Positions 10,374 through 18,922 of a stretch of 64,000 nucleotides of DNA are shown piece after piece. Made by a program: the position numbers and the translations under genes. Position 1 is the first letter of the stretch; every line of letters begins with the position of its first letter. Below the pieces are notes generated by a model, which worked only from the letters and a program-made list of their open reading frames with translations, was not told the origin of the DNA and searched no databases. This DNA is from Lachnospiraceae bacterium (lineage in GTDB: Bacteria; Bacillota; Clostridia; Lachnospirales; Lachnospiraceae). The stretch covers positions 62,001 through 126,000 of the forward strand of contig CAJTFW010000002.1 in assembly GCA_910575445.1 (NCBI GenBank), read 5' to 3'.

Positions 10374-11095
10374 AACAAGTTATTGTCATGGCAGCTGGAT
10401 TAGGAACACGTCTAAAAGAAATAACAAAGGAAATTCCTAAACCTCTATTAAAAGTTAATGGTAAACCAATACTTGAGACAAATATTGAATATATGATAGA
10501 AGCAAACATAGATAGAATAGTAATTATTATAGGCTATTTAAAAGAAGCATTTTATTATTTAAAAGATAAGTATAAAAATCAGATTGATATAAAATTTGTT
10601 ATTAACGATCAATATGCTGATTTTAATACCATTTATTCAATGTTTTGTACAAGACATTTTTTTGAATGTGATAGTTATTTCACAACGGCAGATAATTTTC
10701 TTACCATAAATCTTTATGCAAAGTATCAAGCTGATTATAGTTTCTATTTACTTCGCCCTTATCAACATTTTGAAAAAGAAGAATGGACGGTCGAGCTCAA
10801 TGAAAACCTTCGATTTATAAATGTAAATCTGCATGGACATGATGGCTATTCTTATTCTGGAGTGTCATTTTGGAAACTCAATGATATGAAATATATCAAA
10901 GAACGATTGGAAGAAGTAGACTGGAACGATAAAAGAACCAAAAAAATGTATTGGGATAATATATTATTACCACATTTGCAAGAATTTGAAATTTATGCAA
11001 AAATCCTTGAAGATAATAGAGAATTTTATGAAGTGGATGACAGTGATGATTTGGAGAAGTTAAATAATTATTTAAAAGGAGTAAACAAATTATGA
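10370..11095 (+). CDS. licC: CTP:phosphocholine cytidylyltransferase (LicC-like)
   Basis: This is a nucleotidyltransferase expected to make CDP-choline from CTP and phosphocholine. The intact pyrophosphorylase loop MAAGLGTRLKEITKEIPKPL lies at residues 7-26, and IVIIIGYLKEAFYYLKDKY, NDQYADFNTIYSM and DNFLT follow the order seen in pneumococcal LicC. Its 241 residues are typical. It overlaps the upstream fusion gene and the downstream transporter by ATGA junctions, so all three are translationally coupled. It is the functional counterpart of the degenerate nucleotidyltransferase inside the fusion protein. Confidence 0.88.
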   Translation: MKQVIVMAAGLGTRLKEITKEIPKPLLKVNGKPILETNIEYMIEANIDRIVIIIGYLKEAFYYLKDKYKNQIDIKFVINDQYADFNTIYSMFCTRHFFECDSYFTTADNFLTINLYAKYQADYSFYLLRPYQHFEKEEWTVELNENLRFINVNLHGHDGYSYSGVSFWKLNDMKYIKERLEEVDWNDKRTKKMYWDNILLPHLQEFEIYAKILEDNREFYEVDDSDDLEKLNNYLKGVNKL

Positions 11096-12723
11096 ATATT
11101 TCTATGAAAGAAGCTATAAAGCGTGGATTAAGACCAGGCGTTATTCTTACAACTTTAATTATTTTTGGTACATTAATTGCTATAGGAACAGTAAATGGAG
11201 AAACATTTATTACTATGCTAAATTCTATTTTTGTATCATTAATGATCAATGGGGGATGGCTAATTTCATTAGGCACACTCGGCTTTATTATTTTTCTTTT
11301 ATTCATTCTATTCCATCCAATTGGAAAAGTAAAACTTGGAGGAAAGGATGCAAAACCAGAATATAATTTATGGAATTGGTTTGCAATCTCTCTTTGCGCA
11401 GGAATTGGTACTGGAATTGTTTTTTGGGGTCCAGTAGAACCACTAAAATTTTCAGTACAACCGCAGATGAGCACAAATATTGCCAGTGGAACCAAAGATG
11501 CTGTAATATGGGCATTAAGTAAAAGTTATTTACATTGGTCTTTTGCACCTTATGCAGAATATGCTATTTTTGGTGTTATTATAGCTTTTGCATTTTATAA
11601 TTTAGGAGCAAGTTTTTCCGTAAGTGCCGGATTTACCCCAATGTTTGGGAAAACAGCTGAAAAAACATGGTTTAGAGGTATTATAGATAGTGTAACAGCT
11701 TTTGCTATAACAGGTGGTTGTGCTGGTTCTTTAGGTTATGGTTTACTACAGATTTCTAGTGGACTAAATTCACTTTTTGGGATTCCCAAAGAAAATCTTA
11801 CATATATTATTATTTGTTTAGTAATAGTAGCAACTTTTACTATTTCAAGTATTTCTGGTATGAATAAAGGCATTCGTTGGTTAAGCGATAAAAATGCATG
11901 GATGTTTTTATTAATAATGATATTAGCATTTCTATTTGGTCCTGGACAGTGGATTTGTAACTTGTTTGTTGAATCTATCGGAGATTTCTTTTGTAATTTT
12001 ATTAAAAACATCACAGCTGTTAGTGCATTTAATGATGCTGGAGAGACTATAGGAAGTATTTGGTATAGCTCAAGCGAACTTTGGTCTCAGTGGTGGGATC
12101 AGTACTATTTTGTTGATTTCCTCAGTTTTGGACCAATCGTGGGATTATTTTCAATAAAGCTTGCAAAAGGAAGAACTCTTCGAGAATATGTAGTTATGAA
12201 CTGGATTATTCCTGCTATGTTTGGTGTTATTTGGTTTGCTATTTTTGGTGGACTTGCGCTTGATATTCAATATAATTTTTCTGCTTATGCTGATAAAGTT
12301 GATCTACAAGGATGTGTTTCATTATTTGATTATATGCAGCAATTTGGAAATGAAGCTATGATGCTAAAAGTAATAGAAGTTATTCCATTCTTTACTATTC
12401 TTAAACCATTTATTTTGCTGTTAGTTATCCTTTCTTTTGTGACAATGGCAGATTCTACAACTTCAACAGTTTCTTTAATGTCTATCACGGATAATAAAGG
12501 AATAGAAGAAGCTCCCATGACCATTAAAATGTTTTGGGCGATTATTATGGGTGCTGCATCATTAATTTTTACGTTGACTGGAAATATAGATGGAATAAAG
12601 ATTGTAAAAACAATAGCAGGATTCCCCATTTTGATTATGGGTATTGTGATGGTTATATTGTTTATTATTTATATTCTTAAACATAGTAAGGATAAAGATA
12701 TACAAGATATGATGGTTGATTAA
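11092..12723 (+). CDS. BCCT-family choline/betaine-type transporter
   Basis: This is a secondary transporter of the betaine-choline-carnitine family, with 543 residues and about 12 membrane helices. Family marks include GIGTGIVFWGPVEPL (about 103-117), WSQWWDQYYFVDFLSFGPIVG, KGRTLREYV and MADSTTSTVSLMS. Its start overlaps licC by four bases, so it is part of the same transcript. In H. influenzae-type lic operons the permease LicB supplies choline; here a BCCT protein takes that place. Choline is inferred from context, and other quaternary amines are possible. It is the last gene of locus A and ends 166 bp before the convergent kdsC. Confidence 0.92.
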   Translation: MNISMKEAIKRGLRPGVILTTLIIFGTLIAIGTVNGETFITMLNSIFVSLMINGGWLISLGTLGFIIFLLFILFHPIGKVKLGGKDAKPEYNLWNWFAISLCAGIGTGIVFWGPVEPLKFSVQPQMSTNIASGTKDAVIWALSKSYLHWSFAPYAEYAIFGVIIAFAFYNLGASFSVSAGFTPMFGKTAEKTWFRGIIDSVTAFAITGGCAGSLGYGLLQISSGLNSLFGIPKENLTYIIICLVIVATFTISSISGMNKGIRWLSDKNAWMFLLIMILAFLFGPGQWICNLFVESIGDFFCNFIKNITAVSAFNDAGETIGSIWYSSSELWSQWWDQYYFVDFLSFGPIVGLFSIKLAKGRTLREYVVMNWIIPAMFGVIWFAIFGGLALDIQYNFSAYADKVDLQGCVSLFDYMQQFGNEAMMLKVIEVIPFFTILKPFILLLVILSFVTMADSTTSTVSLMSITDNKGIEEAPMTIKMFWAIIMGAASLIFTLTGNIDGIKIVKTIAGFPILIMGIVMVILFIIYILKHSKDKDIQDMMVD

Positions 12724-12806
12724 TGTAATTATTTAACTAATTCAGAAATTCAAATTTATAGTTCTTTTATAAGTTCATTATTATAACAACATTTGATTAC
12801 AGCTTT

Positions 12807-12848
12807 AACAGCTTCTGAATCTGACTAGAGCAGTTTTAGGAAGCTGTT
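12807..12848. terminator. Hairpin between convergent loci A and B
   Basis: AACAGCTTC (12807-12815) and GAAGCTGTT (12840-12848) form a perfect 9-bp inverted repeat with a 24-base loop in the gap between the transporter and kdsC, which face each other. TTTT-rich sequence follows on the plus side. AGCTTTA.CAGCT is also repeated directly (12801 and 12851). It is a candidate bidirectional terminator; strength is unknown, as the U-run is short. Confidence 0.45.
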
Positions 12849-12889
12849 TTAGCTTTAGCAGCTACTTGCATTGTTGAAAGGCTAATATA

Positions 12890-13372
12890 TTATTCATTAT
12901 AATCTATTTCGCTGATTAACCATTCTATAAAATCTCGGACCGCTCCTTCTCCTCCATTATATTTACTCACATAATCTGAAATTTTTTGAATTTGGTTTAC
13001 TGCATCACCTGGACAACCAACAAGCCCATTTGCTTTTATTATTGCTTTCATGCAAGACAAATCATTTATATCGTCTCCTATATAAGCTACACTTGATAAA
13101 TCATCTACAATATCTATCAATTTACTATATTTATCGGAAATACCTTGATAAATCCTCGCAATCCCTAACTCTTTACATCGATTAAATATAATGGCAGATT
13201 CTCTTCCTGTTATGATAATAGGAATGATTCCAGATGGGATTAGCAAATCACGAATTCCATATCCATCTTTAACGCAGAAAGCTTTACAGATTTCTCCATT
13301 ATTTCCTATATATACTTTTCCATCCGTAAGAGTACCATCTACATCCATAACTAAATATTTTATTGTTTTCAT
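12890..13372 (-). CDS. kdsC: KdsC-like 3-deoxy-D-manno-octulosonate 8-phosphate phosphatase
   Basis: This is a HAD-superfamily phosphatase of the KdsC type, removing the 8-phosphate from Kdo-8-phosphate. MDVDGTLTDGKVYI contains the nucleophile and acid aspartates (D10, D12). IIITGRES supplies the Thr/Ser motif and YIGDDINDL the C-terminal metal-binding aspartates. The 160-residue capless form is normal for KdsC. It is the last gene of the minus-strand locus B and lies close to kdsA, a KpsF-type isomerase and a CMP-sugar synthetase, which makes Kdo more likely than other substrates of the family. A related enzyme acting on a nonulosonate phosphate cannot be excluded from sequence alone. Confidence 0.85.
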   Translation of the reverse strand: MKTIKYLVMDVDGTLTDGKVYIGNNGEICKAFCVKDGYGIRDLLIPSGIIPIIITGRESAIIFNRCKELGIARIYQGISDKYSKLIDIVDDLSSVAYIGDDINDLSCMKAIIKANGLVGCPGDAVNQIQKISDYVSKYNGGEGAVRDFIEWLISEIDYNE

Positions 13373-13414
13373 TTATATTTTTCCTCATATAAACCATAAT
13401 ATTAATTGCAATAA

Positions 13415-13996
13415 TTATAACCACATAAATAAAGAATATTTTTTCGTAGTTCTTAATTTATCTTTTATTTTTTCAAATAACAGGATTACGGAAATAGAGC
13501 CTATTGCAAGAAATAAAGGAATAGAAATATTTTTATTAAATACATAGTATACATGTGTTTTATATATTGATATATCGAATGTAGGAAACGAACCAAATTT
13601 CTGGCGAATAATTCCTATAAAACCTTGAATAAGAAGAATTGCAAATAAATGATACACGGGTCTATTAAAATATTCTATAAGGAAAATGATTCCGCAGTAA
13701 GCTTAAATCCAAACGACACTTTTAATATTTCTGTTATAAAATAGTAAAAAATAGATATCAAATAAACAGGAATAAGAAGTTTTTATATTTTTTGTTTTAC
13801 ATTCCTCCATACTGATTTCGCTTTCTTATGGCTATAAAAATAAGCAGATATAAAGAAAAATAAAGGTATGTGAAAAGATGCATATGTGAAAAAATCATCA
13901 AATGAAATCATAGTACAGCCAACGTGTCCCATAACTACACATATGAATACCAACTGCTGATAATATTCCAAAAGTTATGTTATAAGTGCTTTTCAA
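13415..13996 (-). pseudogene. Decayed acyltransferase family 3 gene
   Basis: Pieces of a membrane O-acyltransferase lie in three frames on the minus strand. A TTG start at 13996 with the ribosome site AGGGAGAT opens LKSTYNITFGILSAVGI. A shift near 13952 leads to VVMGHVGC...ASFHIPLFFFISAYFY (13783-13971), where the His and the FHIPLFFFISAYFY motif identify the family. An in-frame TAA at about 13783 is followed by KLLIPVYLISIFYYF, and further breaks lead to a hydrophobic tail ending at 13415. The gene is also much shorter than the 330-350 residues expected. It is a dead gene inside an otherwise intact Kdo operon and fills the gap between kdsC and the isomerase. Confidence 0.7.
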
Positions 13997-14043
13997 TACT
14001 ATCTCCCTATCAAATTATGCCTACTTTAAAATGGCAAAAAATA

Positions 14044-15006
14044 TTATCCTACAATTCCTACTCCTACAATATCTTGCAACCGAATGGTTCCAATTATTTT
14101 GCTATCAGCAATTACTGGCATACAAGAAATATTTTTTCTTTTTAATATATTAAGAGCCTCAACAGCAAGTTTACCAGTTTGAATCGTAATAGGGGTTTTG
14201 GTCATAACATTTTCAACTTTAAGTGAATATATATCTGCTTCTTTTTCAAGTTGTCGGCGAAGGTCTCCATCTGTAATAACCCCTAATAATGTATCCTTAT
14301 CGTCAACAATAGATACTACGCCAAGGCCTTTTTTGCTTAATTCAACTATAGCATCTTTCAACGTAACATTGACATGAACTTTGGCATTGTTTGTTCCATT
14401 GGCCATTAAATCATCAACTTTTAAAATTAATTTCTTTCCCAGTGCTCCTGCGGGATGGAATTTTCCAAAATCTGCATCTTTAAATCCATAGACACCACTT
14501 GCTACAACAGCCAAAGCGTCTCCATAACAGAGTACACTTGTTGTACTTGAAGTGGGTGCTAGCCCAAGATAACATGCTTCTCGAAATTTGGGTAAAATCT
14601 GAACAATATCTGATGTGTGCGCAAGGGTAGAATTAGCATTGCCAGTTATTCCTATCAGTGTTGCACCAATCATTTTAATATTTGGAAGAGTTTTTACAAT
14701 CTCATCACTTTCACCACTATAACTAATTGCAATTACAACATCATTTTCAGAAATCATGCCAAGGTCCCCATGCATAGCTTCCCCAGGATGGAGACAAAAT
14801 GAAGGAGTTCCAAGACTTGCAAATGTAGCTGCTAATTTTGCTGCTATATGTCCAGACTTTCCCATGCCTGTGATAATTACTTTACCTTTACAGCTAGTTA
14901 CCAAGTCTAATATTTTTATAAAAGTTTCATCAAGTGCATCTCTTGTCTTTTTTAATACATCAATTTCTATATCAAAGACACGTCTTCCTTCTGCAAGCTT
15001 ATCCAT
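14044..15006 (-). CDS. kdsD: KpsF/KdsD-family arabinose-5-phosphate isomerase
   Basis: It interconverts ribulose-5-phosphate and arabinose-5-phosphate, the first step to Kdo. An SIS domain covers about residues 30-175, with VIITGMGKSGHIAAKLAATF and the HPGEAMHGDLG loop characteristic of KpsF/GutQ proteins. Two CBS domains follow (about 205-320). The 320 residues are full length. It sits 27 bp downstream of kdsA in the same direction. The CBS pair usually binds a regulatory nucleotide, here unknown. Confidence 0.93.
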   Translation of the reverse strand: MDKLAEGRRVFDIEIDVLKKTRDALDETFIKILDLVTSCKGKVIITGMGKSGHIAAKLAATFASLGTPSFCLHPGEAMHGDLGMISENDVVIAISYSGESDEIVKTLPNIKMIGATLIGITGNANSTLAHTSDIVQILPKFREACYLGLAPTSSTTSVLCYGDALAVVASGVYGFKDADFGKFHPAGALGKKLILKVDDLMANGTNNAKVHVNVTLKDAIVELSKKGLGVVSIVDDKDTLLGVITDGDLRRQLEKEADIYSLKVENVMTKTPITIQTGKLAVEALNILKRKNISCMPVIADSKIIGTIRLQDIVGVGIVG

Positions 15007-15033
15007 GTTTTATATCCCCTTAATTAAGTTCCA

Positions 15034-15810
15034 TTAATGTACAGCTTTATATACCTTCATAATCCTTTTAAGCATATCCTCAAAATCTTCTAGTTTTACC
15101 ATATTTGCCCCATCAGATAATGCGTTATCTGGATCAGGATGAACTTCAAAAAATAGAACATCTGCTCCAACTGCAATTGCAGCTTTTGCAAGCGGTTCAA
15201 CATTTGCTCTGTTTCCACCACTAATTATTCCTTTTCCTCCAGGCTTTTGTACACTGTGAGTAGCATCCATGACTATAGGGTAACCAAGCTTTTTCATTTC
15301 GATAATTCCAGTCATATCAACAACAAGAGTATTGTAACCAAACGTAGTTCCACGTTCACAAAGCATAATGTTTTTATTTCCTGAATCTTCTAGCTTTTTT
15401 ACTACATTCGCCATATCCCAAGGTGCTAGAAATTGTGCTTTTTTTACATTAATAATTTTTCCAGTCTTTGCAGCTGCAATAAGCAAATCTGTCTGTCTAC
15501 AAAGAAATGCTGGTATTTGAATAATATCTGCGACATCGGCAACTTTTTTTGCTTGCCATGCTTCATGAATATCTGTACAAATTTTTAGACCATACACATT
15601 CTTTACTTTTTTCAGAATACGAAGCCCATCTTCAATCCCTGGTCCACGATATGAAGAAATGCTAGTTCGATTTGCCTTGTCAAAAGATGCCTTGAAGTAA
15701 TAATCCAGACCGAGTCTTTCTGTTATTCCCTTCATAGTTTCAGCGATATCCATTATATTATCTTCAGACTCAATAACACATGGTCCAGCTATTAATGTAA
15801 ATTTACTCAT
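15034..15810 (-). CDS. kdsA: 3-deoxy-8-phosphooctulonate synthase (metal-dependent type)
   Basis: It condenses phosphoenolpyruvate with arabinose-5-phosphate to give Kdo-8-phosphate. The motifs [62 protein letters not shown] and [13 protein letters not shown] are those of KdsA rather than DAHP synthase. IAGPCVIES places a Cys at residue 11, matching the metal ligand of the Aquifex-type enzyme, whereas E. coli KdsA has Asn there. The 258 residues are typical. It overlaps the upstream CMP-sugar synthetase gene by eight bases. Confidence 0.95.
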   Translation of the reverse strand: MSKFTLIAGPCVIESEDNIMDIAETMKGITERLGLDYYFKASFDKANRTSISSYRGPGIEDGLRILKKVKNVYGLKICTDIHEAWQAKKVADVADIIQIPAFLCRQTDLLIAAAKTGKIINVKKAQFLAPWDMANVVKKLEDSGNKNIMLCERGTTFGYNTLVVDMTGIIEMKKLGYPIVMDATHSVQKPGGKGIISGGNRANVEPLAKAAIAVGADVLFFEVHPDPDNALSDGANMVKLEDFEDMLKRIMKVYKAVH

Positions 15811-16459
15811 TTTCTAAATCCTCCACTTCAGCAAGCTTACATGCTAAATCATAGTCTTTTTGTTCATCGATATCCACCGCTTCGATACCTGAGACTTCTT
15901 GTATATATGGTTTAAATCCTATTCGCCGATTATGTACTGTGAAAATTTCTTTTTTAAACATAAAAAATGCACTTGTTTCGACCCAAATTGGTTCCATGTC
16001 TTGAGTTCTAGGAACATCATTTAAATTATAATTGATGGTTTTTCCCTGATACCAGGCAAATGTCTGAATCCGTTCGGCTGAAAAGGCAGAATCATTTTCA
16101 CCATTTAGAATATGAGATAATGCATTTTCAATAGATGATACTTTAATAAATGGAGATGTTGTATGAGCTAATATATAAATATCAGCATCAACTTCTTTTA
16201 TAAATTCTCTGTAGATATCAAAGCCTTTTACTAACTCACCATCTAGCCACTTTTCTCTTTGCTTAAAAAGTACACCTTCTGGTAAGTATTGTCTTACAGA
16301 TGAATCACTACAATATACATATACCTCATCAATTCCCTTGGACTTAATTAAAGAATTACAAAGATGCCAACATAAAGGATGTCCTGCAATGGGAAGGATA
16401 TTTTTATGGGGTAATCTCTGAGAATTTAATTTTATCGGAACTAAAGCTACTGTTTTCAT
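15803..16459 (-). CDS. CMP-sugar synthetase (acylneuraminate/Kdo cytidylyltransferase family)
   Basis: This 218-residue cytidylyltransferase activates a 3-deoxy-ulosonic acid with CTP. The N-terminal loop [17 protein letters not shown] is the CTP-binding signature of the NeuA/KdsB superfamily, and [17 protein letters not shown] with [12 protein letters not shown] matches the NeuA branch (PF02348). Because KdsA, the isomerase and KdsC are adjacent, and no nonulosonate synthase (NeuB type) is present, I infer that it makes CMP-Kdo despite its NeuA-like sequence. It overlaps kdsA by eight bases. Confidence 0.88.
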   Translation of the reverse strand: MKTVALVPIKLNSQRLPHKNILPIAGHPLCWHLCNSLIKSKGIDEVYVYCSDSSVRQYLPEGVLFKQREKWLDGELVKGFDIYREFIKEVDADIYILAHTTSPFIKVSSIENALSHILNGENDSAFSAERIQTFAWYQGKTINYNLNDVPRTQDMEPIWVETSAFFMFKKEIFTVHNRRIGFKPYIQEVSGIEAVDIDEQKDYDLACKLAEVEDLENE

Positions 16460-16476
16460 ATTTTAGTTTTTCCTCT

Positions 16477-17844
16477 CTATAATTCTTGTCTAGAAACTGT
16501 TTGACATATAGCAATTATGCCTATTAACAATGCAAGAAACCAGCGTACTAAGCTATGCTCTATCATAATATAAAAACATATTGAAACAACTATAAGAAGT
16601 AATGCTGGAATCCCAAACAACTTTAAATGGAAAACAAATCGATTGATAGACTTTCCATGATAACAATGCGCAGCAAAAGCCAAAATATAGGAGAACAATG
16701 TCGTTCCTGCTGCTGCCATAGCACCATATTGAGGAATAAATATATAATTTAATATAATATTTGAAACTGCAGCTATCATGGTTATTAAAGCTATGGTTTT
16801 TGTCTTTTTCTCATACAATTCAAGATTAACAAAAAAAGAATACATATAAATAAAATATGATGCCATAACTAACAAGGGTATCATACCTATTCCACCCCAA
16901 TATTCTGAAGGAGTCATCAATTTTAAAACTTCTGGTGCTACAAGTATGATGCCAGCCATCATCACAGCAGCAATCGAAAGATATTGTGCAGATACTTTGT
17001 TAATATCTTTATATTGTTTGTTTTGATATTTTTCTGTAAACCATGGTGTCCAAACCCCTTCTAAAGCGCTTGTTATGGCTGTAGCTACCATACTTAGACT
17101 ATAAATAATACTATAAATTCCAGTTTCTGCGGAAGAACGCATATTAGTAAGCATAATTCTGTCAAACTGAGACAAAGCAACAATTGATAATCCATGTACC
17201 ACTAACGGAGGAGAGATTTTTAAAATATACTTCCAATACTTCAATGAAATTTTAGGTGTGCTTCTTTTCCAAGCTTCATAAATATTAAACAGTCCAAAAG
17301 CAGAGATTGCTAAAATATATCCCATAATTCTTCCCAAAACTTTATTATTTTGCCATATAATTATAAAAATCATTCCTAAAACAGCACTTATCAGATTAGG
17401 AGCGGCAATTATAACAGAACGTTTTATATAAGATTTATCCATCATATATTTATTTGCAGCCACATTATTAATATAAGTCATAAAAGATTGAAGTAAACAA
17501 CACGCACATACTATTCCAGTTGTAATGTGGAGATAAGTGTTGTTAAGCAACATAATAACCCCCGAAAAAAATAATGAGCACAAGGAAGACATTAAATACA
17601 TAGATGATATATATTGAGGAATTTCTCCTACAAAGTCCACATAAGCATTTCTTACTGTGTATTCTGAAGATAGGCCCATAAAATATTGCAAAATCAAAAC
17701 ATAAGAACTATAAGTACTGACAATACCATATTCACTTGTTGTCAATAGTCTCGAAAAAATAGGAATTGTTATAAATGCAATTGCTTTATTCAGTATATTT
17801 GCAAAAAGATACACACTTCCTATTTTTATCTTTTTTAAATCCAA
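16477..17844 (-). CDS. wzx: Polysaccharide flippase (Wzx), locus B
   Basis: This is a MOP-family exporter of 455 residues with about 12-14 hydrophobic helices. The N-terminal IGSVYLFANILNKAIAFITI followed by PIFSRLLTTSEYGIVSTYSS is the standard start of the RfbX/Wzx group. It would move the lipid-linked locus B repeat unit outward. It lies between the CMP-sugar synthetase and the sialyltransferase-like gene, separated by a single base from the latter, so it shares the operon. It is different in sequence from the other three Wzx proteins of the window. Confidence 0.9.
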   Translation of the reverse strand: MDLKKIKIGSVYLFANILNKAIAFITIPIFSRLLTTSEYGIVSTYSSYVLILQYFMGLSSEYTVRNAYVDFVGEIPQYISSMYLMSSLCSLFFSGVIMLLNNTYLHITTGIVCACCLLQSFMTYINNVAANKYMMDKSYIKRSVIIAAPNLISAVLGMIFIIIWQNNKVLGRIMGYILAISAFGLFNIYEAWKRSTPKISLKYWKYILKISPPLVVHGLSIVALSQFDRIMLTNMRSSAETGIYSIIYSLSMVATAITSALEGVWTPWFTEKYQNKQYKDINKVSAQYLSIAAVMMAGIILVAPEVLKLMTPSEYWGGIGMIPLLVMASYFIYMYSFFVNLELYEKKTKTIALITMIAAVSNIILNYIFIPQYGAMAAAGTTLFSYILAFAAHCYHGKSINRFVFHLKLFGIPALLLIVVSICFYIMIEHSLVRWFLALLIGIIAICQTVSRQEL

Positions 17845-17845
17845 C

Positions 17846-18922
17846 TTATATTACATCTCCTAAATTTTTTGGTATTACTATTCCATCATGATATTTTTCG
17901 CAAAATTTAGTTAAGAACTTTTCAAAATTCTCATCTAAAATAGGAGGACGTTTTTTTAGGCATTTATAAAGAAGATATGCTTTTGTTGAATCTCCTGTTA
18001 ATAAGCGACTATTAATTACACTACCACTTGCCAAAGCTATCAATGTTATATTCTCAAATTTTCTAGTTAAAAGGATTGCTTCCCATGGAATACCCTCTGC
18101 AACATGAATATCCACGTTTAGTTCCGAAAAACGATTGACATTGGAGCGAGGGTGTATTTTTACAGATACATTGTTAGAACCCATCTTCTCTATCAGTTTA
18201 GAATACATTTCCAAGTCATCAATCTTAAAACCATCAGTAACAAAGCTTTCCTCAAATATAATATATTTTTTATTATACGTTTTTGCTGTTTTATCTGTAC
18301 AAAAAACATTTGAGATAAAATTTATGTAGCTTTTTTCTGCTATATATGAACGTTTGATTTTTAATATAGGATAGTCATATTGGAACAAAAGTAAATCGGG
18401 CTCAAAAACATAAAATCCATTAATTTTAATAGAATCTTGAGTTTTAAACAATTTATTCCTAATATTAACAAGTCGTTCTGATTTGTGGCTGGAAGAATAC
18501 TCTAAAGAATATGATGAATATCCTTCTTCATAACGATAAACATTTACTTTATGATAGCCTGCTCTTAAAGCAGATATTAGATTATAAGTAAACATTTCCT
18601 CGGAATTGAAATATACTTCATCATATTCTTCTAATGCCCCGCCAAGTATCTTTTCTATTTCTTTTTTGTAAAACAGAAAAAAATAACCTTTAATGAATGT
18701 TTCTTTTAATCCATTTGGAATTATTAAATGTTTTATTTTCACAATATGAACATTATAATAATATTTTGTGGCTCGAATTCTCTTTCCAATTTCTTCATAA
18801 TTATTAAAAGTGTCAGTTAATATTAAATCAACCTTATCTTCATTGGTAAAACACTGTTTTTTCAATAGTGCACCAACCATAATCTGATAAGGTGTACTAC
18901 AAATAATAATTCCTGTTTTCAT
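17846..18922 (-). CDS. Sialyltransferase-like (GT52/polysialyltransferase-type) protein
   Basis: This 358-residue protein resembles the GT52/polysialyltransferase group of GT-B enzymes, which use CMP-activated acidic sugars. It begins TGIIICSTPYQIMVGALL, a common start in that group. Residues near 130-135 read RYEEGYSSYS, the E-E-G type catalytic region, and VKIHPRS (about 256-262) is the HP motif. A Ser pair follows in LASGSVINSRLL. No sialic acid synthesis genes are nearby, but CMP-Kdo genes are, so transfer of Kdo or a related acid is a reasonable inference. It overlaps the polymerase start by four bases. The family call is moderately sure; the substrate is inferred. Confidence 0.7.
   Translation of the reverse strand: MKTGIIICSTPYQIMVGALLKKQCFTNEDKVDLILTDTFNNYEEIGKRIRATKYYYNVHIVKIKHLIIPNGLKETFIKGYFFLFYKKEIEKILGGALEEYDEVYFNSEEMFTYNLISALRAGYHKVNVYRYEEGYSSYSLEYSSSHKSERLVNIRNKLFKTQDSIKINGFYVFEPDLLLFQYDYPILKIKRSYIAEKSYINFISNVFCTDKTAKTYNKKYIIFEESFVTDGFKIDDLEMYSKLIEKMGSNNVSVKIHPRSNVNRFSELNVDIHVAEGIPWEAILLTRKFENITLIALASGSVINSRLLTGDSTKAYLLYKCLKKRPPILDENFEKFLTKFCEKYHDGIVIPKNLGDVI

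Noticed and set aside
10896-11495. 199-codon minus-strand frame across licC and the transporter
   Set aside because: It overlaps two well-supported genes with family motifs; its own peptide has no recognisable domain and no ribosome site.
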